This document shows positions 25,578-34,327 of a stretch of DNA of 64,000 nt, in pieces. Each line of letters opens with the position of its first letter. The stretch's first letter is position 1. The stretch spans positions 372,001 through 436,000 of the forward strand of contig NZ_FNET01000002.1 of NCBI RefSeq assembly GCF_900100275.1, written 5' to 3'. The DNA is from Lentzea albidocapillata subsp. violacea (GTDB taxonomy: Bacteria > Actinomycetota > Actinomycetes > Mycobacteriales > Pseudonocardiaceae). Position numbers and translations under genes: made by a program. The notes under the pieces are model-generated. The model was not told the origin of the DNA and ran no database searches. It saw only the letters and a list, made by a program, of their open reading frames with translations.

Positions 25578-26642
25578 CTACCGGTAACGCGGATGCGTGG
25601 TGTGCCATTCGAAGCCGCCACCCATCCAGGCCTTGGTGCCCTTCAGGAACCGGTGCAGCTCCACCGACGGCACCGCGAGCAACGCCTTGTGCCCTGCCTC
25701 GAAGTCGCGCACCAGCTGGTTGTGCAGCTCCACGGTCCGTGCGGTGGCCTCGGCGATCGAGCACTCACGGTCCGCGGCGATCTGCAGCACCATGTTGCAG
25801 ACCGGCTTCTCGTCGGCGGCGTCCTTCTCCACCGACACCAGGTCGTTCACCATCACCGACGCCGTGCCCGCGGCCGTGAGCAGCCGCCGCACGCGCGGGT
25901 CGTAGTACAGCGGCGCGGGCAGCTCGTAGCCGCCGACGGCGTCGATCAGCGTCATCGACGTGTAGAAGGTGTCGTGCTGCCTTGTCGCGAGGTACTGCCA
26001 CGCGGGCGGATAGTTGCCGGTGTGCCGCCAAGCCGCGTAGGCGCCCCACGACACGAACATCGCGAACGTCGAGTAGCAGACCCGTTGCACCACGGTGGCC
26101 GTGCTGCGCGACGTGAGGTGCGCGATGCCCGAGCGCAGGCCGACGAGCACCGGGTCGGCCGCGATCCTCTCCTCCAGGTCCACGGTGAACTCGGCGGCGG
26201 GCGCGACCGGGTCCATCGCGGCCATCGCCAGGGCCAGGCGCGGCGGCAGCTCGGCCGGGATCGCGCCCATCTCGGTGTCGTCCGCGTACAGGTCGTCGGC
26301 GGCCCACCACGCCGCGTTCAGCTTCGCCGCGATCAGCAGCTGGTCGACGTCGTCGGTGTCCACGTGGGTCAGCACCGCGAGCCGGCCGAACATGCCGCCC
26401 AGGAACCGTTCCGGCTCTTCGAACCCGCACTCCTGCGCCCACGCGACGAGGCGCTCGTCCACGGCGGCCGCCAGCAGGGCGTCCTCGCGTTCGAGCACCG
26501 GCACGTACAGCGGTGGCGCGGTGCCGTCACCCCACGGGCGTTCGGCATAGCCGGGTTCGGGCGGCGGTTGCACGGCCTCGGGCCGCCCGAGCCGGGCAGC
26601 GGAGGTGCCCAGCCCGGACGGCCCGGTGAGGAGGTCCTTCAT
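25578..26642 (-). CDS. mibS: 2-methylisoborneol synthase (class I terpene cyclase)
   Basis: 354 aa. Metal-binding motifs are the acidic DDLYADDTE (about residues 112-120) and the NSE-type motif VNDLVSVEKD (about 255-264). A Pro-rich N-terminal extension precedes the cyclase core, as in known 2-MIB synthases. The enzyme cyclises 2-methylgeranyl diphosphate to the earthy odorant 2-methylisoborneol. Its ATG at 26642 overlaps the upstream methyltransferase stop as TGATG. The family assignment rests on the operon pairing as well as on motifs. Confidence 0.9.
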   Translation of the reverse strand: MKDLLTGPSGLGTSAARLGRPEAVQPPPEPGYAERPWGDGTAPPLYVPVLEREDALLAAAVDERLVAWAQECGFEEPERFLGGMFGRLAVLTHVDTDDVDQLLIAAKLNAAWWAADDLYADDTEMGAIPAELPPRLALAMAAMDPVAPAAEFTVDLEERIAADPVLVGLRSGIAHLTSRSTATVVQRVCYSTFAMFVSWGAYAAWRHTGNYPPAWQYLATRQHDTFYTSMTLIDAVGGYELPAPLYYDPRVRRLLTAAGTASVMVNDLVSVEKDAADEKPVCNMVLQIAADRECSIAEATARTVELHNQLVRDFEAGHKALLAVPSVELHRFLKGTKAWMGGGFEWHTTHPRYR

Positions 26643-27496
26643 CAGATGCGGTCCGCGACGATCAGCAGGTAGTGGAAGCTGCCTTCCTTGTAGGCCGTCA
26701 GGAACGGGTCCTCGACGCCGGTCGCGACCGACGACTGCGCGCGCAGCTCCCAGTACGGGATGGTCTCCGGCGTCAGGTCGACCACGCTGATCGGCACGAA
26801 CCCGTTGTCCGCCAACGCCCTGAAGTACTCGCTGCGCGGGTGGATGTTGCAGATGTAGTGCTGGTCGATCTGGCTGACGGCCCGCGACCGCAGTCCCGTC
26901 AGGTCGTTGGAGCAGCCGGTGATGCAGACGTACCGGCCGCCGGGGGCGATCAGGCGCGCGAACTCGCCGTACAGCTGCTGGAGGTCCACGTACATCGTGG
27001 TCTCGTTGGTCCAGATGCCGTTGAACGAGCCGGTCTCGAAGCCGGTGTCGAGCATGTTCTTGAAGTGGAACCGCACCTGGTCGGCGACCCCGCGCTCGAC
27101 GGCCTGGTTGTTGGCGAAGGCGACCTGTTCCTCGGAGATGCTGACGCCGTCGATGCGGGCACCGAACCGGGCGTTGGCCATGAAGCTGGTGCCACCACGC
27201 CCGGAGCCGCCGTCCATCAGGTGGCCACCGGCGGGAACGTCGCCGAACGCGTCGAGCAGCACCTCGGCCTGCGCGGTCTCCAGCCGGTGCATCTCGGCGA
27301 TCATCACCTGGTCGCGCACCTCGGCGGGCGCCTGCAGCACCGCCGGGTCGTACTGGCCGAGCCCGTAGTGGTGGTGGTAGAGCCCGTCCACCTCACCGAG
27401 CTTGATGTTGACCGGGTCCTTCTCCTTGTTCCAGTACTCCGCGACGGAACGCTGGTAGTCGGTGCGCAGAACCGGCTTCACAGTGGGGCTCGCCAT
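26642..27496 (-). CDS. gppmt: Geranyl diphosphate 2-C-methyltransferase
   Basis: 284 aa, ATG 27496. The SAM-binding motif I reads LMDGGSGRGGTSFMANARFG (near residues 92-111). DYQRSVAEYWN and LYHHHYGLGQYD near the start and NIHPRSEYFRAL downstream are typical of GPPMT. It methylates C2 of geranyl diphosphate to give the substrate of the cyclase encoded next. The cyclic-nucleotide-binding EshA-type gene that precedes this pair in many Streptomyces is absent here. Confidence 0.93.
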   Translation of the reverse strand: MASPTVKPVLRTDYQRSVAEYWNKEKDPVNIKLGEVDGLYHHHYGLGQYDPAVLQAPAEVRDQVMIAEMHRLETAQAEVLLDAFGDVPAGGHLMDGGSGRGGTSFMANARFGARIDGVSISEEQVAFANNQAVERGVADQVRFHFKNMLDTGFETGSFNGIWTNETTMYVDLQQLYGEFARLIAPGGRYVCITGCSNDLTGLRSRAVSQIDQHYICNIHPRSEYFRALADNGFVPISVVDLTPETIPYWELRAQSSVATGVEDPFLTAYKEGSFHYLLIVADRI

Positions 27497-27568
27497 GACC
27501 TGAGTGGCTCCTGTTCGTTGGAACGCTCACTGCCGAACAGCAACTGACCTTTGCAGCTGACGGACCAA

Positions 27569-27583
27569 TCGGCGATCCGCCGA
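27569..27583. promoter_or_regulatory. 15-bp palindrome upstream of the 2-MIB operon
   Basis: TCGGCG (27569-27574), a 3-nt centre, then CGCCGA (27578-27583). It lies about 75-90 bp before the methyltransferase ATG. It looks like an operator; the regulator is unknown. The rest of 27497-27759 holds no gene. Confidence 0.4.
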
Positions 27584-27759
27584 TCAGGCTTGGTTCGGAC
27601 ACGAACGGGTAGGCCGATGTCGCGTTCCGGTGGGCCTCCTAACCCGTACAAGCACATAGTTATCCCCACTTTCGTGGGTTCTCTGCCGCCCGACCGGATG
27701 ACAAACCGGGCCAGGATTCCACGTCGGCTGGACGAGCCCGTGGCGCGTCGTCACCTGTT

Positions 27760-28539
27760 TCACGCGTTCTGACGCAGCGCCCGCACTTCGTCCCTGAGTG
27801 CCCGGACCTCCAGCAGCAGCAGGTCGTCGTGCGCCGCGGAACGGGGCGCGGGCAGCATGACCTCCTCCTGCATCGCGCTGCAGACCACCGCGATGAACAG
27901 GTTGAGCATCGTGAACGACCCCAGCATCAGGTAGATGAGGAAGAAGATCCACGCGTAGGGCTTCTGCTCCATCAGGTCGCGCATCACGTCCGACCAGCCG
28001 TCGCCCGTCGTGATCTGGAACAGCGTCAGCAACGTCGGGCCGAGGCCCGCGAAGCGCGGGTCTCCGGTGTCGCCGAACAGGTTGCTCGCGATCACGCCGC
28101 CGACGTAGACGAGCAGCACCAGCAGACCGGACAACGACAGCAGGCCCGGGATGGAGCGCACCAGCGCCGTGACGACCCGGCGCATGCTCGGCACCATCGC
28201 GACGAGCCGCAGCGCGCGCAGGATCCTGAAGCTGCGCAACACGGACAACGGTCCCGCGGTCGGGATCAGCGCCACGACGACGATCACGAAGTCGAAGACG
28301 TTCCAAGGGCCTTTGAAGAACTTCCAGCCGGACGCGTACAGCCGGGCCGAGAGCTCCGCCGCGAAGATCGCCAGTGCCAGGTGGTCGATCGTCGTCAGTA
28401 CGGGGCCGAACTTCGCGTGCAGGACGGTCGACGTCTCCGCCCCCAGGGTGACCGCGTTGACCACGATCACGCCGACGATGAACATCTGGAACCGGTTGCT
28501 CTCCACGAACTCGCCGACGCGGGCGCGCACCATCATCAC
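27760..28539 (-). CDS. Single-domain voltage-gated cation channel, bacterial Nav/Cav type
   Basis: 259 aa with the 6-TM layout. S1-S3 span about residues 18-95. S4 carries charged residues R102, R105, R108 and R111. S5, the pore loop and S6 fill 135-225. The selectivity filter is FQITTGDGWSD (174-184); relative to NaChBac FQ-VV-TLESW the ring Glu is Asp180 and Asp184 is added, the acidic positions that make engineered CavAb calcium-selective. A C-terminal coiled coil (LLLEVRALRDEVRALRQ) would hold the tetramer. Only six codons precede the first helix. It stands alone between the 2-MIB operon and the pirin gene. Confidence 0.88.
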   Translation of the reverse strand: MMMVRARVGEFVESNRFQMFIVGVIVVNAVTLGAETSTVLHAKFGPVLTTIDHLALAIFAAELSARLYASGWKFFKGPWNVFDFVIVVVALIPTAGPLSVLRSFRILRALRLVAMVPSMRRVVTALVRSIPGLLSLSGLLVLLVYVGGVIASNLFGDTGDPRFAGLGPTLLTLFQITTGDGWSDVMRDLMEQKPYAWIFFLIYLMLGSFTMLNLFIAVVCSAMQEEVMLPAPRSAAHDDLLLLEVRALRDEVRALRQNA

Positions 28540-28749
28540 TTGCTGCTCCTACGACAGGGGTTGTCTACCTATCGGCGGTCGAGGCGGCCCAACTGTTCAC
28601 CCGGTCGTGTTGATCAACTCCAGCCGGCTGGCGGTGCGGGCGAGGTGCTTGTCCGCCAACACGTCCACGACGTTCGCGAACCGCTGCCTGGCCTCTCGGC
28701 CGGCACGTGGTCACGAACCGTTCCCCCGCATCGGCCTACGATCGACCCC
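28540..28749. other. Intergenic region with leaderless promoter for pirin and possible gene fragment
   Basis: TACGAT (28737-28742) ends 7 nt before the pirin GTG, as for leaderless transcripts. On the minus strand, 28610-28700 reads in frame as about 28 residues (ARQRFANVVDVLADKHLART) before a stop; it has no start codon, and a stop lies immediately upstream, so it may be a decayed fragment or a chance frame. Confidence 0.35.
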
Positions 28750-29691
28750 GTGAGCAATGTCGAGGCCGAGCCCGCAGAAGTGACGTGCACCTCCACCTCC
28801 GGCGGCGTGGAAGTGCTGACCCCGCGCGACGTCCCGCTGGGCGGCCCGCGCGCGATGTCGGTGCGCCGGACGCTGCCCCAGAAGCAGCGCTCACTGATCG
28901 GCGCCTGCTGCTTCTGCGACCACTACGGCCCGGACGACGTCACCATGGACGTGGCCCCGCATCCCCACACGGGCCTGCAGACCGTCAGCTGGCTGTTCAC
29001 CGGCGAGATCGAGCACCGCGACAGCCTCGGCGTGCACGCGTTCGTCCGCCCCGGCGAGCTCAACCTCATGACCGGCGGCAGCGGCATCTGCCACTCCGAG
29101 CAGTCCACCGCCTCGTCCTCGGTCCTGCACGGCGTGCAGCTCTGGCTCGCCCTGCCCGACGCCCACCGCGACGCGCCGCGCGACTTCCAGCACTACGTCC
29201 CGCCGACCGTGGTGGCGGACGGCGCCTCGATGCGCGTGTTCCTCGGCTCGCTCGCGGGTTCGACGTCCCCGGTGCGGACGTTCACGCCGTTGCTCGGCGT
29301 CGAGATCGTGCTGTCCGCCGGTGCGTCGCTGACCTTGGACGTGGTGCCGTCGTTCGAGCACGGCGTCCTGCTCGACACCGGCGACGTGGCACTGGGCGAG
29401 ACCGCTCTGGAGCCCGGCGACCTCGGCTACGTCGGCACCGGTCGTCCGACGCTGACGCTCTCGTCGGCCGGCGGCGCGCGGGTCGTGCTGCTGGGCGGCG
29501 TGCCGTTCGGCGAGGAGATCGTCATGTGGTGGAACTTCGTCGGGCGCACGCACGACGAGATCGCCGCGTTCCGGGAGGAATGGCAGGCGGAGACCGACCG
29601 GTTCGGCCGGGTCGAGGGCTACCCCGGCGCCCGCCTGCCGGCACCCCCGCTGCCGGGCGGCCGGCTGCGGCCCCGCGGCAACCCGGCCTGA
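28750..29691 (+). CDS. Pirin family protein
   Basis: 313 aa from GTG 28750. Two cupin domains. The first has the metal ligands HPHTGLQTVSW and HRDSLG ... SGICHSEQ, the pirin signature. Pirins are Fe(II)-binding proteins; the bacterial ones either degrade quercetin or modulate other enzymes. No quercetinase partner is nearby. Expression is probably from a leaderless promoter. Confidence 0.9.
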   Translation: MSNVEAEPAEVTCTSTSGGVEVLTPRDVPLGGPRAMSVRRTLPQKQRSLIGACCFCDHYGPDDVTMDVAPHPHTGLQTVSWLFTGEIEHRDSLGVHAFVRPGELNLMTGGSGICHSEQSTASSSVLHGVQLWLALPDAHRDAPRDFQHYVPPTVVADGASMRVFLGSLAGSTSPVRTFTPLLGVEIVLSAGASLTLDVVPSFEHGVLLDTGDVALGETALEPGDLGYVGTGRPTLTLSSAGGARVVLLGGVPFGEEIVMWWNFVGRTHDEIAAFREEWQAETDRFGRVEGYPGARLPAPPLPGGRLRPRGNPA

Positions 29692-29998
29692 CCCCGGCAT
29701 CACTTTGCGTGCCGAATTAACTACGGAAAGCGCCTCCATCTTTAACCGGAATTAAGGTTCCCCACCTCACGCCGTCCCGGCATTCGAGCCGTCTCATCTC
29801 GTGACCTCGTCCACAGATGACCGAACCCGACCAGGGCGAATATAACAAAATGCCTGGTCAGAGCACCTGGGCCACGCCGTCTCACCTGGCCGTCGCCACT
29901 GCATGTGAAAAGTCATACTCGAGGACCATTGAAAATCACGTTCCGATCCATTTTCCTGATCGGGGCATCCACGGAGGCTGCCGGACGTCTTAGGGGGC
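29692..29998. other. AT-richer upstream region of the ssgA-like gene
   Basis: 307 bp without a gene. It contains a degenerate inverted repeat near 29722-29756 (GAATTAAC and TTAACCGGAATTAA) and an arm pair CCAGG/CCTGG around an A/T-rich loop near 29830-29860. AT content is clearly higher than in neighbouring genes, as expected for a developmental promoter; I cannot assign the sigma factor. Confidence 0.4.
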
Positions 29999-30400
29999 AT
30001 GAGGAACGTGACACGAGTGGGCGCCGACTCGACATTCGCCTTCATCGCTCCGTCCGGGCGCCCGCTGCCCGTCGACGTCGAGCTCGGCTACCGCGCCGAC
30101 GACCCGCACGCCGTGACCATGACGTTCCGGATGGGACGCCAGGAGACCGTGTGGCTCGTGAGCCGGGACCTGCTCGCCGACGGGTTGATCACCACCAGCG
30201 GCGCGGGTGACGTGCGGCTGCGGCCCCACAACTCCACGACCGCCGTGCTCGAACTGCGCTCCGACGTGTCGCAGGCCGTGTTCCACGTGCGGTCCTCCGA
30301 GCTGCAGGAGTTCCTGAACTCCACCTACGACGTGGTCTCCCCCGGTTGCGAGAGCGACTACGTCGACTTCGACGCGGAGCTCCGCAAGCTGATCGACTAG
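29999..30400 (+). CDS. SsgA/SsgB-family sporulation and cell-division regulator
   Basis: 133 aa, ATG 29999 behind AGGGGG. Family landmarks: VWLVSRDLLADGL (about 49-61), GAGDVRLRPH (67-76) and ELQEFLNSTYDVVSPGCE near the end. SsgB-type proteins position FtsZ at sporulation septa. It shows that the organism builds spores or fragmented hyphae. Confidence 0.92.
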   Translation: MRNVTRVGADSTFAFIAPSGRPLPVDVELGYRADDPHAVTMTFRMGRQETVWLVSRDLLADGLITTSGAGDVRLRPHNSTTAVLELRSDVSQAVFHVRSSELQEFLNSTYDVVSPGCESDYVDFDAELRKLID

Positions 30401-30460
30401 CGCGTTTTCACCCGAACGAGCCCGTACCATGGAGTAATTCCAACCCATACGTTCGAAGTC

Positions 30461-31273
30461 GTGACAGTGACGACTTCCACCGCGTACAGCAGGGATCTGG
30501 GCGACGAGCTGCGCCGCCTCCGGCAGAGGTTCACCGGTTTGAGGGGCCGCGCGATGGCGCTGCAGCTCGGCTGGGACCCGAGCAAGGTCTCCAACCTCGA
30601 GCACGGCAAGATTCGCGGCAGCGACATCGACCTCGCGCAGTACCTCACGGTCTGCGGCAAGGACATCGACTACTTCGAGGACTTCCTCCGCCGCTACCAC
30701 AACGCCTTCGACCCGTACCTCGCGCAGACGCCGGACACCACGCGCACGCTCGCGATGACGGAGGCGATGGCCACCGGCATCACGGCCTACGACGTTCTCA
30801 CCGTGAACAGCCTCCTGCAGACGCCGAACTACGCGCGCGCCCTGCAGGCCGCGACCGGGCAGGCCGTCGAGGACCTGGACAGGCAGGCGGTCATGCGCCG
30901 CCCCAACGGCCCCAAGTGCGTCTTCTACCTGCACGAGCTGGCGCTGCGGATGCGGCTCGGCACCAAGCAGGTCATGGAGGAGCAGTACGTGTGGCTCCTG
31001 GCGAACTCCGCCATCATCCGCGTCGTGCCGGAAGAGGCGGCCACGGCGGCGTTCCAGTCGGCGTGCACGCTGTTCGAGTTCGAGAAGGCGCCACCGCTCG
31101 TCTACGCGGAGTCCGGCCTGGCCAAGGTCTTCGCCCAGGGCGAGACCGCCGTCGAACGCGGCCGCGCGCTCTTCGACCTCCTCGGCGAGATCGCCCTGGA
31201 CGAGAACCAGACGCGGCGCAAGCTCGCGGAGTACCGCGGGCCCACACCGCTGCGTGCCCTGGCGGCTCAGTAG
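30461..31273 (+). CDS. XRE-family regulator with DUF5753 effector domain
   Basis: 270 aa, GTG 30461. The HTH is residues 10-60 (LRRLRQRFTGLRGRAMALQLGWDPSKVSNLEHGKI) and the C-terminal 190 residues are the DUF5753 domain (DVLTVNSLLQTPNYARAL, AIIRVVPEEAA). These Streptomyces-type regulators usually sit beside small DUF397 proteins; none is next to this gene. Its 3' end overlaps the convergent GH6 gene by 7 nt. Confidence 0.9.
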   Translation: MTVTTSTAYSRDLGDELRRLRQRFTGLRGRAMALQLGWDPSKVSNLEHGKIRGSDIDLAQYLTVCGKDIDYFEDFLRRYHNAFDPYLAQTPDTTRTLAMTEAMATGITAYDVLTVNSLLQTPNYARALQAATGQAVEDLDRQAVMRRPNGPKCVFYLHELALRMRLGTKQVMEEQYVWLLANSAIIRVVPEEAATAAFQSACTLFEFEKAPPLVYAESGLAKVFAQGETAVERGRALFDLLGEIALDENQTRRKLAEYRGPTPLRALAAQ

Positions 31274-32199
31274 CCGTACACGAGGTCGAACGCGAGCTGC
31301 GGGTCGAACTTGCCCGCCTCGACACCCGGCGCCTTGCCGCATCGCCCGTCCGAGTCGCCGGGGACCTTGACCCACAACAACATCTCCGCACCGCCACCGG
31401 TACGGGCGGGCGTGCCGAGCTTGCGCCCGCCGGGGTTGCACCACTCGCCGTTGTGCCCGTTGCCGTTGCGGCTGGTGTCGATCACGTACGGCTTGGTGTA
31501 GCCGGGCAGCGCACCGCTGACCGAGTTGCCGTACGCCGTCGAGGCCGCGGTGGTGTGGTAGTTCGACACGTTGATCGAGAAGCCGCGGACGTTGCGCACA
31601 CCGGCTGAGTCCAGGCGGCCGGCCATGGTCGCGGCCGGCACCCACTGCGCGTTGCCCGCGTCGAGGTAGGCCCACGTGTTGGGCGCCTTGGCCCTGAACT
31701 GCTCGGCGGCGTACTTGATCATGGCCGTGCGCTCGGCGACCTTGCCGCCGTCCATGCAGCCGAAGTCCGCCAGCGAGTCAGGCTCGATCACCACGACGGC
31801 CGGCCGCGTGCCGATCGCCGAAGCGAAGGAGGAGATCCAGGTCCGATAGGCCTCAGGCGTCCCCGCGCCGCCGCCGGAGTGGCCACCGCACGCGTCGCGG
31901 CCGGGGATGTTGTAAGCGACCAGCACGGGCAGCTTGGTGCCGGTCCTGTTCACGTAACCGCTGACAGCGGTCCTGATGTCGCCGCTCCAGGCGCCGAACC
32001 AGCGGGCGATCGGCTTGGTCGAGATGTTCGCTTTGATCGCGGCCTGTCGCCCGTCGCCCGCGTGGTCGCGCACCCACACGGCGGGGTTGGAGTCGGGGTC
32101 GACGTAGAAGCCGTCAGTCATGCCGACGGGGCTGGCGGCGTGCGCGGCCGGGGCCGTGGCGACGACGGCCAGCAGGGCCAGCGCGAGTGCTCTGATCAT
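31267..32199 (-). CDS. Secreted GH6 endoglucanase/cellobiohydrolase
   Basis: 310 aa with a Sec signal (MIRALALALLAVVATAPAAHA). GH6 signatures: NIPGRDACGGHS near residue 95 (first Asp) and VVVIEPDSLADFG near 135 (catalytic acid Asp). WVKVPGDSDGRCG near 280 is the third conserved segment, where the usual Glu is Asp. There is no cellulose-binding module, so it probably acts on soluble or cell-wall glucans. The first part is shorter than in Cel6A enzymes. Confidence 0.9.
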   Translation of the reverse strand: MIRALALALLAVVATAPAAHAASPVGMTDGFYVDPDSNPAVWVRDHAGDGRQAAIKANISTKPIARWFGAWSGDIRTAVSGYVNRTGTKLPVLVAYNIPGRDACGGHSGGGAGTPEAYRTWISSFASAIGTRPAVVVIEPDSLADFGCMDGGKVAERTAMIKYAAEQFRAKAPNTWAYLDAGNAQWVPAATMAGRLDSAGVRNVRGFSINVSNYHTTAASTAYGNSVSGALPGYTKPYVIDTSRNGNGHNGEWCNPGGRKLGTPARTGGGAEMLLWVKVPGDSDGRCGKAPGVEAGKFDPQLAFDLVYGY

Positions 32200-32270
32200 G
32201 GCTCCGACCCTCGCGCAGGGCGCCTAAGGGGCGGTAAGCCGAGGTTGAAACGGCAGGCAGCGGCGTGCGG

Positions 32271-32440
32271 CGGCAGACAGCGGCGCACAGCGGCCGTCAC
32301 GACGCGAACACCCCGGCCCGCAACGGCAGACAGCGGCACGAGCAGCCCGGCCGTCACGGCACGAACACCCCGGCCCGCCACGGCAGACAGCAGCTACGGC
32401 GCGAGCAGCCCGGCCTGCAACGGCAACAGCGGCGCGGCCA
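32271..32440. repeat. Imperfect tandem repeat (about 53-57 bp units)
   Basis: The start CGGCAGACAG recurs at 32271, 32324 and 32381 (spacing 53 and 57 bp), followed each time by GC-rich sequence with ACACCCCGGCCCG or close relatives. It lies between the GH6 start and the 3' end of the small gene that ends at 32394. It is not a CRISPR: units vary and are not spacer-like. Confidence 0.7.
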
Positions 32441-32690
32441 CCCGAGCCAGCGGCCCACTCCGCACCACTCCCCCACCCGGCCCGGCGAACGGCGCTGCCG
32501 GGTCGAGCGAGTCCGGCATCCGGGCCCACACGGCCCACCGCTCGTCCCACGCCTGGATCACGTCGAGCTGCCCGCCGGGAAGGAACCGGGCCAGGTGCAC
32601 CCCTGCGACCTGCCCGGTGTTCCCCAGCAGCGGGAGCAGCCGGAAGCCGCCTTCCCGCCGCAACCTCTCGATCAGCTCCGCGCTGTCCAT
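32394..32690 (-). CDS. Small protein of unknown function downstream of glpD (98 aa)
   Basis: ATG 32690 starts one nucleotide after the glpD stop, so it is the last gene of the glycerol operon. The sequence (MDSAELIERLRREGGFRLLP, then HLARFLPGGQLDVIQAWD) looks like a compact soluble domain; the Pro/Ala-rich C-terminus runs into the repeat region. No known glycerol-metabolism role. Confidence 0.55.
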   Translation of the reverse strand: MDSAELIERLRREGGFRLLPLLGNTGQVAGVHLARFLPGGQLDVIQAWDERWAVWARMPDSLDPAAPFAGPGGGVVRSGPLARVAAPLLPLQAGLLAP

Positions 32691-32691
32691 C

Positions 32692-34302
32692 TCATCTCGC
32701 CGCCAACTCCGAGTCAGCCCGATAAGACTCGACCGCCGCGTCACGTTCGGCCGAAGACCACCCCAGCGGACCAGCGATCAGATCGGCGACCTCACCGGCG
32801 ACCGACGCACCGAAGTCCAGGTGCTCCATGGAGATCCGGGTCCGCCGGGCCAGCACGTCCTCCAGCCCCAGCGCGCCCTCGTGCGTCACGGCGTACACGA
32901 TCTCCGCCGCCAGGTACCCGGCAACGGGCGTGGCGAGCGAAGAGTCCTGCGCGATCATCGCCAGCAGGTCGGACACGGCCGAGCCGTAGCGGCGCAGCAG
33001 ACGCTCCACAGTGGACGTGGGCAGACCGGACTCCGCGGCGACCCGAGCCCGGTCCGCCCACAGCTCCTGGAAACCGACGGCACCGCACAACGGCAGGCGC
33101 GCGGTCAGGGAGGGCGCCACCGCACGCCCGAGGCCGGAAACAGCCGCGTTCACGACGTCCGCGGCCATCACGCGGTAGGTCGTGTACTTGCCGCCCGCGA
33201 TCACGAAGAACCCCGGCTCGGGCTGCGCGACGGCGTGTTCGCGGGAGAGCTTCGACGTGTCGCTCGACGCTCCGGCGAGCAACGGCCGCAGGCCCGCGTA
33301 CGTGCCCACGACGTCGTCCACCGACAACGGTTGCCGAAGTACGGCGTTGACGTGGTCCAAAATATAAGAGACGTCCTCGGAAGTGGCGACCACGTCCTCG
33401 GGCGAACCGGAGTACGGCGTGTCCGTGGTGCCGATGATCCAGTAGGCGCCCCAGGGGATCACGAACAGCACCGACTTCTCGGTCTGCGTGATCAGCCCGC
33501 CGTCGAGCTCGATCTTCGACCGCTCCACCAGCACGTGCACGCCCTTGGACATCCGCACGTGGAACGGCGGCGTGCCGGGCGACATCGAGTTCAGCGAGTC
33601 GGTCCACACCCCGGTCGCGCTGATCACCCGCCGGGCCCGCACGACGTGCGTCACGCCGGAGAGCTCGTCGCGCACCGAAGCACCGGAAACCCGGCCCTCC
33701 GAACGCAACAGCGACGTGACCCGGGCGCGCGAGACGACCGTGGCGCCGTGCTGGGCGGCCGTGCGGACCAGCGTCGTCACGAGCCGCGCGTCGTCCATCT
33801 GTGCGTCGTAGTAACGAATGGCGCCGGCGAACGCGGAGGAGTCCACGGACGGTCCGACCGAGGCCATCTTGCGGCGGGAGAGGTGCCGGTGCATCGGCAC
33901 TGCCCCGGCGCCGCCGATCGAGTCGTACAGCAGCACGCCCGCGCCGACGTAGGCGCGTTCCCACTGCTTCTTCAACGGAAAGAGGAACGGCACCGGCCGC
34001 ACCAGGTGCGGTGCGAGCCGGCGCAGCAGCAACCCGCGTTCCTTCAGAGCTTCCCGGACCAGCTTGAACTCCAGCTGCTCCAGGTACCGCAGCCCGCCGT
34101 GGACGAGCTTGCTGGACCGGCTCGACGTGCCCGCCGCCCAGTCGTCGGCCTCGACCAGGGCGACGGAGAGGCCGCGCGACGCCGCGTCGAGAGCAGCGCC
34201 CGCGCCGACCACCCCGCCTCCGACGACGAGGACGTCGAACTCCGTGCTGCCCAGCGCTTCGAGCGAGCGGGCACGGCGAGCCGGATCCAGCCTTGCGAAC
34301 AA
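32692..34302 (-). CDS. glpD: Aerobic glycerol-3-phosphate dehydrogenase
   Basis: 536 aa, TTG 34302 with TAGGAG 9 nt upstream. FAD site VLVVGGGVVGAGAALDAASRG at about 24-44, then the conserved SSKLVHGGLRYLEQ block. The C-terminal 120 residues are the GlpD_C domain. It oxidises glycerol-3-phosphate to dihydroxyacetone phosphate and reduces the quinone pool, on the cytoplasmic membrane. It follows glpK with a 25-nt gap. Confidence 0.95.
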   Translation of the reverse strand: MFARLDPARRARSLEALGSTEFDVLVVGGGVVGAGAALDAASRGLSVALVEADDWAAGTSSRSSKLVHGGLRYLEQLEFKLVREALKERGLLLRRLAPHLVRPVPFLFPLKKQWERAYVGAGVLLYDSIGGAGAVPMHRHLSRRKMASVGPSVDSSAFAGAIRYYDAQMDDARLVTTLVRTAAQHGATVVSRARVTSLLRSEGRVSGASVRDELSGVTHVVRARRVISATGVWTDSLNSMSPGTPPFHVRMSKGVHVLVERSKIELDGGLITQTEKSVLFVIPWGAYWIIGTTDTPYSGSPEDVVATSEDVSYILDHVNAVLRQPLSVDDVVGTYAGLRPLLAGASSDTSKLSREHAVAQPEPGFFVIAGGKYTTYRVMAADVVNAAVSGLGRAVAPSLTARLPLCGAVGFQELWADRARVAAESGLPTSTVERLLRRYGSAVSDLLAMIAQDSSLATPVAGYLAAEIVYAVTHEGALGLEDVLARRTRISMEHLDFGASVAGEVADLIAGPLGWSSAERDAAVESYRADSELAAR

Positions 34303-34327
34303 CTTCTTCAGCTCCTAAGGAAAGAAG

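Noticed and set aside
24612-26672. Plus-strand frame running through the terpene cyclase gene
   Set aside because: The minus strand encodes 2-methylisoborneol synthase with both metal-binding motifs; the plus frame is Arg/Gly-rich without conserved features.
30346-31608. Plus-strand frame overlapping the XRE and GH6 genes
   Set aside because: The same region is explained by the XRE/DUF5753 gene in another frame and the GH6 gene on the minus strand.
32271-32440. Repeat units resembling a CRISPR array
   Set aside because: Units differ in length and sequence, lack constant spacers, and no cas gene is near; a simple tandem repeat explains them.
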